Origin: CBDVAK01 sp965371945
Lineage (GTDB): Bacteria; Pseudomonadota; Gammaproteobacteria; Competibacterales; JAHEDQ01
Assembly (NCBI GenBank): GCA_965371945.1
Contig: CBDVAK010000035.1
Coordinates: 1 to 18,265, forward strand
Direction: 5' to 3'
DNA: 18,265 nucleotides
Below are positions 1 through 5,003 of this stretch, piece by piece. Position 1 is the stretch's first letter. Each line of letters begins with the position of its first letter. Position numbers and translations under genes: made by a program. The notes under the pieces are model-generated. The model worked only from the letters and a program-made list of their open reading frames with translations, was not told the origin of the DNA and ran no database searches.

Positions 1-71
1 ACGCATGTTCTCAACACGCCGGGGGTGGCGGTGCGAAGTCCCCTGGATTTGTAGCCAACGGCTGGGCGGGC

Positions 72-101
72 GGATACCACACCCACACGATGGTGTGTAC
101 C
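72..101 (-). terminator. Possible 3' hairpin after the oxygenase gene
   Basis: An imperfect inverted repeat lies 18-48 bases beyond the stop codon of the minus-strand oxygenase gene. Its core is CACACC pairing with GGTGTG around an 8-base loop, extended by TA and GG pairs past two single-base bulges. No U-run follows, so it is not a textbook Rho-independent terminator. The rest of bases 1-119 shows no gene. Confidence 0.25.
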
Positions 102-119
102 CACCGATTCAAGAAGCGA

Positions 120-734
120 TCAGGCGAACACCAGCCAGGTGGTGGCGATGTACTTGATGCCCTGCTGCAGGGTCACGCCGCGATGCTCGTGGGTCCAGAA
201 CGGCGGAAACAGGATAAGCTTGCCCTGTTCCGGGGTGATCCGCAGTTTTTGGAACAGGAATTCGGTCTCGCCGCCGGGCCCGGGCACGTCGTTCAGATAC
301 CACACCGCCACCAGTTGACGCTGACTGAACTGGTGACTGCCACCGTCTATGTGCCAGTGGTAGAACTCTCCGGGCCGGGTGCGCTGGATCGCGTAACCCA
401 TATCCTTGAACGGACCCTGAAAGTAGGGAAAGGCCCCGCGGAACTCGCGTAACGCCAGCGCCAGTGAGCGGTGCAGATTGTTGTCCGCATCCTTCCAGTG
501 TGGCTTGCCGCTGACCACCAGATCGGTGGATCGCTTGACGTCGGGGTGGCGTTCGGCGGTCTGGCCGATGCGCCCCGGATACTGTTCGGCTTGCTGGGCC
601 TCGAACCGGGCGATCAGGTCGTCACAGATACAACCCGGCAGAGCCTCGCGCCGCTCGAATACGAAAGTCCCGGCGCCCAGCTCGCGGAGTCTCTGCAACC
701 CCGCCGCGCCAGGCGGGGTTTCGGCTGCATGCAA
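120..734 (-). CDS. 2-oxoglutarate/Fe(II)-dependent oxygenase (prolyl 4-hydroxylase-like fold)
   Basis: A 204-residue protein with the metal and co-substrate motif of the 2OG-Fe(II) oxygenase superfamily. H128-x-D130 sits in HWHIDGG, the distal histidine is H184, and K194 lies ten residues further on where the 2-oxoglutarate-binding basic residue is expected. Such enzymes oxidise a substrate while decarboxylating 2-oxoglutarate; the substrate here cannot be read from the sequence. There is no signal peptide or membrane segment, so it is probably cytoplasmic. The frame opens with TTG six bases after the stop of the small gene upstream, with no clear Shine-Dalgarno, so the start is uncertain. 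The tight spacing suggests co-transcription, possibly with translational coupling. The fold assignment is strong and the role is unknown. Confidence 0.8.
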   Translation of the reverse strand: MHAAETPPGAAGLQRLRELGAGTFVFERREALPGCICDDLIARFEAQQAEQYPGRIGQTAERHPDVKRSTDLVVSGKPHWKDADNNLHRSLALALREFRGAFPYFQGPFKDMGYAIQRTRPGEFYHWHIDGGSHQFSQRQLVAVWYLNDVPGPGGETEFLFQKLRITPEQGKLILFPPFWTHEHRGVTLQQGIKYIATTWLVFA

Positions 735-740
735 AACAGG

Positions 741-938
741 CTACTGCTTGATCCAGTCCTGGTAACCACCGGCATTTTTTTCGGTGCCTTTTTCGTAACC
801 TGCCTGATAGGCCTCGCTGGCGCGCTGCTCTTCGCGCGCCGGGCTCAGCAAGTAGCCACTCTGCCAACCGAGTATGTACTCGGGATCGACACCGGCGCTT
901 TCCATCTTGGTAACGGCGTCGTAGTAGGGGTTGCTCAT
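741..938 (-). CDS. Small 65-residue protein of unknown function
   Basis: I do not recognise the family. The ATG at 938 was chosen over upstream starts because GAGAGGA lies seven bases before it. The protein is soluble, rich in Tyr, Gly, Glu and Ala, and has no cysteine, signal peptide or membrane segment. It carries a short internal repeat: GWQSGYL (residues 24-30) and AYQAGYE (43-49), each an aromatic residue followed by Q-x-G-Y. It is the first gene of an apparent two-gene unit with the 2OG-Fe(II) oxygenase, whose start follows six bases after this stop. A substrate or partner of that enzyme is possible but unproven. Coding status rests on the good ribosome site, the tight operon spacing and plausible composition. 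Confidence 0.65.
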   Translation of the reverse strand: MSNPYYDAVTKMESAGVDPEYILGWQSGYLLSPAREEQRASEAYQAGYEKGTEKNAGGYQDWIKQ

Positions 939-945
939 CGTGGGG

Positions 946-952
946 TCCTCTC
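946..952 (-). promoter_or_regulatory. Shine-Dalgarno fixing the start of the 65-residue gene
   Basis: GAGAGGA on the minus strand, seven bases before the ATG at 936-938. It supports this start over a longer reading frame beginning further upstream. Confidence 0.6.
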
Positions 953-984
953 GCCAGATTGTCCTGGCTGTGGTCGGATCGGAG

Positions 985-1078
985 ACGGTACCGTTCCCGG
1001 CGCTGTATTCATGCCAACGATTCGTGCCGGAATCTCGCTGTGAAAGCAGTATAACGGTACCCATTCCGGCCACTGTAT
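985..1078. repeat. Pair of imperfect direct repeats in the divergent intergenic region
   Basis: Two copies of about 24-25 bases, at 985-1008 and 1054-1078, begin 69 bases apart. They share ACGGTACC at the left, TTCC and GGC in the middle and CTGTAT at the right, differing by small substitutions and indels. They overlap an 8-base inverted repeat, GCCGGAAT at 1026-1033 and ATTCCGGC at 1063-1070. The region lies between the divergent 65-residue gene and the Sel1 gene, so a regulatory role is plausible. Bases 946-1261 hold no convincing gene. Confidence 0.5.
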
Positions 1079-1079
1079 A

Positions 1080-1095
1080 TCCCCATTGAGGGGTA
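1080..1095. promoter_or_regulatory. NarL-like 7-2-7 dyad
   Basis: Reads TCCCCAT, TG, AGGGGTA. The right half, read on the minus strand as TACCCCT, fits the enterobacterial NarL heptamer TACYYMT exactly. The left half differs at one position. The two-base spacing matches the 7-2-7 arrangement. A further perfect heptamer, TACCCAT, lies at 1058-1064. The dyad is centred about 84 bases upstream of the transcription start predicted for the Sel1 gene. A NarL-like regulator is encoded at 4333-4998; the functional link is inference. Confidence 0.35.
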
Positions 1096-1134
1096 TCCCG
1101 TGGTCCAAATCAGAACGCTAAGATACTGATTTTC

Positions 1135-1164
1135 CGGACACCTGTAACTTCACCCGGGTATGAT
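1135..1164 (+). promoter_or_regulatory. Candidate sigma-70 promoter for the Sel1-repeat gene
   Basis: CGGACA (1135-1140), an 18-base spacer, and TATGAT (1159-1164, five of six matches to the -10 consensus). It would start transcription near 1171 and leave a leader of about 90 bases before the Sel1 ATG. This was read by eye. Confidence 0.35.
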
Positions 1165-1261
1165 GGCAATGACGGCGTGAGTATCGTGACGGTCCTCGAC
1201 GACCGCTCTCGAACTCCCGCTACGAACCGCAGTCCATCACCCGACACCGCGGAGGTCAGAG

Positions 1262-1729
1262 ATGGCCGGGACCAAGACGATCTCGATCGCGCAGGACGTG
1301 GATTTCAGCAGTGGGCTGGCCGCTTTCGAAGCCAAACATTTTGGCCGCGCGATGGTACTGCTGTCACCGCTGGCCGAGAACGGCAACGCGGACGCGCAGC
1401 ATCGCCTCGCCATCATGTACCAGAACGGCCTGGGCATCACCGCCAACGAGGAGCGCGCCGCCAAGTGGATGCGCGCCGCCGCCGAACAGGGTCATGCGTT
1501 GGCCCAGCACGGTCTCGGGTTCATGTATCTGGAGGGGGAATGCCTCGAGCGGGATGGCGCGCAGGCGGCCAAGTGGTTCCTCAAGGCGGCGGACCAGGGC
1601 CTGGCCGGGTCACAAACGACCCTGGCACTGATGTATGCCGAAGGCCGCGGCGTCGACAAAGATCCGGAAGAAGCCCGCCGCCTCTACAAGTTGGCGGGTT
1701 TCGATGACGCGGAACTGGGCAACACCTGA
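1262..1729 (+). CDS. Sel1-repeat (TPR-like) protein
   Basis: A 155-residue protein with three Sel1-like repeats, at about residues 41-76, 77-112 and 113-146. Each has the pattern A-Q-x-x-L-x-x-M-Y-x-x-G followed by A-x-x-W/L-x-x-x-A. Residues 12-40 look like a degenerate first helix pair. Sel1 repeats form alpha-alpha scaffolds for protein-protein contacts, so this is probably an adaptor; its partner is unknown. No signal peptide is seen, which points to the cytoplasm, unlike many secreted Sel1 proteins. The ATG at 1262 is supported by GGAGGT five bases upstream. It converges with the tandem TusA gene, with stops about 20 bases apart. No catalytic domain is present. Confidence 0.85.
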   Translation: MAGTKTISIAQDVDFSSGLAAFEAKHFGRAMVLLSPLAENGNADAQHRLAIMYQNGLGITANEERAAKWMRAAAEQGHALAQHGLGFMYLEGECLERDGAQAAKWFLKAADQGLAGSQTTLALMYAEGRGVDKDPEEARRLYKLAGFDDAELGNT

Positions 1730-1748
1730 TTCGTGGGCCAGCGGTGGA

Positions 1749-2246
1749 TCAGGCGTGGCCGGAACGCGCCTTGCGAATGTAGTACTTGTGGCCACCATCC
1801 GCATGGGAGCGTGACCCCAGCAAGCTCTGCCCGGTGACCGTCGCCCAACTACGCAGATCCACGGCCGCGCTGGTGCAATCGCTGAGCAGGCACACCACGT
1901 CACCCACTTCCACCGTGGCCATCGCCCGCGCCAGCTCTATTACCGGCAGTGGGCAACGGGCGCCCAGGGTATCGACGGTAGTGACCGGGGTCCAGGGTTC
2001 GCCTTTGCAGATCAGATATCCGTGGCGGCAGTCACCGAGATCATCGATCTGCAGCAGCGCATTGTGGGTACGTGCCACCCATGCCCGCAGATCGTCGCCG
2101 GTGCCATGACAATCCGAAATCAAATAGACCGTCTCGCCATTGCCGAGTGCCGCCATTTCGCGCTGCACGGACAATATCGGCATCGGATCAACCGCGCCGC
2201 TCACATCCAGCCTGTTTAGTGCCTGATTGTACGTATCAGTCGCCAT
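1749..2246 (-). CDS. Tandem TusA-like sulfur-carrier protein (two domains)
   Basis: A 165-residue protein made of two TusA/SirA-type domains. The C-terminal one (about 88-160) is canonical: D92-T-L-G-A-R-C98-P-L-P is the CPxP sulfur-binding motif, followed by LLSDCTSAAVDLRSW and a closing IRK strand. The N-terminal domain (about 10-83) has the same layout, including LISDC and DLRAW, but reads D20-P-M-P, with Asp in place of the persulfide-carrying cysteine. TusA passes sulfane sulfur from rhodanese-type donors to DsrEFH, then DsrC, in sulfur oxidizers, so placement near dsr and cysG fits. The first domain may be structural or a docking module. The ATG at 2246 has GAGGGG about ten bases upstream. 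It diverges from cysG. Confidence 0.85.
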   Translation of the reverse strand: MATDTYNQALNRLDVSGAVDPMPILSVQREMAALGNGETVYLISDCHGTGDDLRAWVARTHNALLQIDDLGDCRHGYLICKGEPWTPVTTVDTLGARCPLPVIELARAMATVEVGDVVCLLSDCTSAAVDLRSWATVTGQSLLGSRSHADGGHKYYIRKARSGHA

Positions 2247-2351
2247 CTGAGTCGCCCCTCATCCTATCTGCTTGGTCAGAACGGAGTGATCGCTGCACGG
2301 TGGATCGGCCACGGTACTGGAAGCGACCACTGTGCAGGACGGATGAAAAAA

Positions 2352-2380
2352 TTGGAACGAATATCAACTTCTTTGTTAAT
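2352..2380 (+). promoter_or_regulatory. Candidate sigma-70 promoter for cysG
   Basis: TTGGAA (2352-2357), a 17-base spacer, and GTTAAT (2375-2380), each four of six matches to consensus, lie in the only AT-rich stretch of the 319-base tusA-cysG gap. The leader would be about 180 bases. No regulator-specific motif is certain, and no gene is seen in 2247-2565. Confidence 0.35.
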
Positions 2381-2408
2381 AACCAAGAGACATATATCCG
2401 TCACCCAA

Positions 2409-2432
2409 CTCTGAACCGGTATCGAATCAGAG
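2409..2432. repeat. Dyad in the cysG leader
   Basis: CTCTGA and its exact reverse complement TCAGAG are separated by 12 bases whose start is the palindrome ACCGGT. It lies downstream of the candidate cysG promoter, where it could be an operator or a leader hairpin. Confidence 0.35.
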
Positions 2433-2565
2433 ATATACCCACAATCGCTTTCCCCACATAGCCTTGCATACATCCTGGGTAACTCGCCCATGAGCAGGGT
2501 CACTGCCCACACCCACAGTGCTCCGGCCAGTTGGCAAGCTGCAACCCTGATGCAGAAGGACGCAG

Positions 2566-3996
2566 ATGCGGTTTTTCCCCATTTTTCTCGATATTCAGGA
2601 AAAGCCGTGCCTGGTGGTAGGTGGCGGCGAGGTAGCGGCGCGCAAGGTGTCCCTGCTGTTGCGCGCCGGCGGCCGCGTTACCGTCGTATCCCCGGAGTTG
2701 TGCACGCGGCTGCAACGCGAGCTCGACTGCGGGCGTATCGAATATCAGCATCGTCGCTGCGATGCCAGCGTGATCAAGAAGCATGTGCTGGTGATCGCCG
2801 CCACCGATGACCCCGCGGTCAACCGCAAGGTTTCCGAGCGCGCCCATGCCCTCAACATTCCGGTCAATGTGGTCGACCAGCCCAAGCTGTGCAGCTTTAT
2901 CGTGCCCTCGCTGGTGGATCGTTCACCATTGTTGGTCGCGGTGTCGAGCAGCGGCGCATCACCGGTACTGGCCAGGCTGCTGAGGGCCCGGCTGGAAACA
3001 CTGATTCCGGCCGCCTACGGTCAGTTGGCCGATTTGTTCGAACAATTTCGCAACCAGGTCAAAGAGAAATTCAGCAGTTCCAGCGATCGGCGCCGGTTCT
3101 GGGAAAACACCTTGCAGGGTCCGGTCGCGGAGATGCTGTTCTCGGGTCAGTCCCGCAAGGCGCGCACGGCGCTGCAACTGGCCATAGACCAGGCCTCGGT
3201 CGATCCCGCCTCGGAAGGCGAGGTGTACCTGGTGGGCGCCGGCCCCGGCGACCCCGATCTGCTGACCTTTCGCGCCCTCAGGCTGATGCAGCAGGCGGAT
3301 GTCGTGCTCTACGACCGGCTGGTCAGCGAACCGATACTGGATCTGACGCGCAGGGATGCCGATCGTATCTATGTCGGCAAACAACGCAGCCTGCACGCTG
3401 TTGCCCAGGATCAGATCAACCAGTATCTGGTCGATCTGGCCAAGGCCGGCAAGCGGGTGCTGCGGCTCAAGGGTGGCGATCCCTTTATCTTCGGTCGTGG
3501 CGGCGAGGAGATCGACCGCCTGGCCGAGGCCGGGGTGCGCTTTCAGGTCGTGCCCGGCATCACCGCCGCGTCCGGGTGCGCAGCTTACGCCGGCATCCCG
3601 CTCACCCACCGCGACTACTCGCAGTCCTGTGTGTTCGTCACCGGTCACCTCAAGGACGGTTCTCTGGATCTCAACTGGCAAACCCTGGCCCAGCCACGCC
3701 AGACCGTGGTGATCTATATGGGCCTCAGCGGGCTGGAATCGCTGTGCCGGGAACTGATCAGGCACGGGCTTGCGCCCCAGCACCCGGCAGCGCTGGTGGA
3801 ACGCGGCACCACCTCCCAACAGCGGGTGTTCACCGGCACCCTGGCGGACCTGCCCCGGCGGGTGGTGGAGGCAGAAGTCCATGCACCGACCCTGGTCATC
3901 GTCGGCGAAGTCGTCAAACTGCAGGACAAACTGGCCTGGTATCATCCCGAGGAGTCCGAACGCGGCTCAATATTTGGAAAACAGGTCAAATCATGA
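2566..3996 (+). CDS. cysG: Siroheme synthase (trifunctional CysG)
   Basis: A 476-residue protein that aligns along its length with enteric CysG. It converts uroporphyrinogen III to siroheme by two SAM-dependent methylations, NAD-dependent dehydrogenation and iron insertion. The N-terminal dehydrogenase/ferrochelatase half (1-215) has the nucleotide-binding VVGGGEVAARK, the catalytic Asp104 in NVVDQPK and Ser128 in AVSSSG. The methyltransferase half (about 219-460) has VGAGPGDPDLLT, YDRLVS with D250, the GK of K272, and GGDPFIFGRGGEE. About 14 extra residues follow the usual C-terminus. AAGGA lies a few bases before the ATG. The stop overlaps the next gene's start (ATGA). Siroheme is the DsrAB prosthetic group, so dedicated supply for dissimilatory sulfur oxidation is likely. 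Confidence 0.97.
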   Translation: MRFFPIFLDIQEKPCLVVGGGEVAARKVSLLLRAGGRVTVVSPELCTRLQRELDCGRIEYQHRRCDASVIKKHVLVIAATDDPAVNRKVSERAHALNIPVNVVDQPKLCSFIVPSLVDRSPLLVAVSSSGASPVLARLLRARLETLIPAAYGQLADLFEQFRNQVKEKFSSSSDRRRFWENTLQGPVAEMLFSGQSRKARTALQLAIDQASVDPASEGEVYLVGAGPGDPDLLTFRALRLMQQADVVLYDRLVSEPILDLTRRDADRIYVGKQRSLHAVAQDQINQYLVDLAKAGKRVLRLKGGDPFIFGRGGEEIDRLAEAGVRFQVVPGITAASGCAAYAGIPLTHRDYSQSCVFVTGHLKDGSLDLNWQTLAQPRQTVVIYMGLSGLESLCRELIRHGLAPQHPAALVERGTTSQQRVFTGTLADLPRRVVEAEVHAPTLVIVGEVVKLQDKLAWYHPEESERGSIFGKQVKS

Positions 3997-4301
3997 GTGG
4001 TTGTGCCGGCGGCGAACCGTTTGCCTTGCGGGTCATCGGCGACAGCATGTCGCCCGAATTCGAGGATGGCAATATCATCATTGTCGAGCAGGACAATACC
4101 CTGCAAGACGGCTGCTTCGTGGTGGCCCGTCACGGTGATGAATATCTGCTGCGCAAGTTGGTGATGGAAGGCCCGCGCTGGCACCTGACCGCCCTCAACG
4201 GATCCTGGCCGGATATCGATATCAACGGTGTCGCTGACATCCGCGGCCGGGTCATACAGCGTGCGGGCAGGCGCCGCAAAGACCGCAAGAGTTATCTGTA
4301 G
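3993..4301 (+). CDS. Stand-alone S24 (LexA/UmuD-type) peptidase domain
   Basis: A 102-residue protein consisting almost only of a LexA-like C-terminal domain. The serine nucleophile is S18 in GDSMSPEF and the general-base lysine is K55 in LLRKL. The 37-residue interval equals that of UmuD (S60/K97) and LexA (S119/K156). There is no helix-turn-helix. The roughly 35-residue stretch that carries the self-cleavage site in LexA and UmuD is also missing: only an Ala5-Gly6 pair precedes the serine, 12 residues away. The tail (89-102) is strongly basic. The start codon overlaps the cysG stop as ATGA, so the two are translationally coupled. It may act on a partner protein or have lost proteolysis; the target is unknown. 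Confidence 0.85.
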   Translation: MSGCAGGEPFALRVIGDSMSPEFEDGNIIIVEQDNTLQDGCFVVARHGDEYLLRKLVMEGPRWHLTALNGSWPDIDINGVADIRGRVIQRAGRRRKDRKSYL

Positions 4302-4332
4302 AGCGCCAGCGGGCGGCGCCCTGCCGTTCAGT

Positions 4333-4998
4333 TCAGTCGGTGGAACCCGAACTACGGTCGCAAAAACCGCGCTCGACCGCCATGACAGCAGCCTCGACAC
4401 GCGAGTGCACGCTGAGTTTGCGCAAAATCGCCTTGACGTGCAGCTTGACCGTGCCATCGGAGATTCCCAAATGCCTGGCGATGACCTTGTTGCTCTGCCC
4501 TTCCGAAAGATGGCAGAGGATTTCCCGCTCACGCGGCGTCAGCTCGGCGAACGGCGAATCCTCCTCCATGGCAGCCGGTTCATCACCTTGTTGCAGTAGT
4601 TGCGCGAGTACACCGGCCAACCCGGGCGCCACCACGGTCTTGCCGTTGACCACATCACGCAGCGCCACCACCAGGTCGTCCGGCTCCATTTCCTTGAGCA
4701 GATAACCGCGGGCGCCGTGGCGCAGGGACGCGAGCAGATCCCGATCTTCACTGCTGGTGGTCAACATCACGATGGGCACGGACACGCCGGCATCACGCAT
4801 GCGCTTGAGCACATCGATGCCACTGATGCGCGGCATCCGCTGATCCAGCAAAATCACATCCAGTTCCAGTTCGTGAACCAGCCGCAGCCCTTCCCGCTCA
4901 TCACCGGTGGCCATCGCGACCTCGATACCGCGACGCTCCAACAGCCCCTGCAAGCCAACTCGAAACAGCGCGTGGTCGTCTATCAGCAGTACTCTCAT
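4333..4998 (-). CDS. NarL/FixJ-family response regulator
   Basis: A 221-residue two-domain regulator. The receiver domain (1-120) has the acidic pair D7-D8, phospho-acceptor D52 in ILLDQRMP, T80 and K102. The LuxR/NarL helix-turn-helix (about 152-210) reads LTPREREIL, then SNKVIARHLGISDGTVKLHV and RVEAAV, close to enteric NarL in this segment. On phosphorylation by the partner kinase it should dimerise and bind DNA. It lies five bases downstream of the kinase gene on the same strand, so the pair is one operon. Targets cannot be read directly; its position beside dsr and cysG makes those genes candidates. It converges with the S24 gene, leaving 31 bases between the stops. Confidence 0.93.
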   Translation of the reverse strand: MRVLLIDDHALFRVGLQGLLERRGIEVAMATGDEREGLRLVHELELDVILLDQRMPRISGIDVLKRMRDAGVSVPIVMLTTSSEDRDLLASLRHGARGYLLKEMEPDDLVVALRDVVNGKTVVAPGLAGVLAQLLQQGDEPAAMEEDSPFAELTPREREILCHLSEGQSNKVIARHLGISDGTVKLHVKAILRKLSVHSRVEAAVMAVERGFCDRSSGSTD

Positions 4999-5003
4999 CC
5001 CTG

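Noticed and set aside
1048..1053. Minus-strand TATACT as the -10 of the 65-residue gene
   Set aside because: No acceptable -35 hexamer is found 16-18 bases upstream, so it was left out of the feature list.
1177..1707. Arg/Gly-rich open frame overlapping the Sel1 gene
   Set aside because: Its composition is typical of an out-of-frame reading of GC-rich coding DNA. The Sel1 frame has repeats and a proper ribosome site.
2889..3992. Alternate-frame plus-strand frame through cysG joining the S24 gene
   Set aside because: The upstream part is an out-of-frame reading of cysG. Only the part from the ATG at 3993 shows S24 motifs and an ATGA junction.
4302..4332. Short GGGC/GCCC stem between the convergent S24 and response regulator genes
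   Set aside because: There are only four pairs with a three-base loop and no U-run, too weak to call a terminator.
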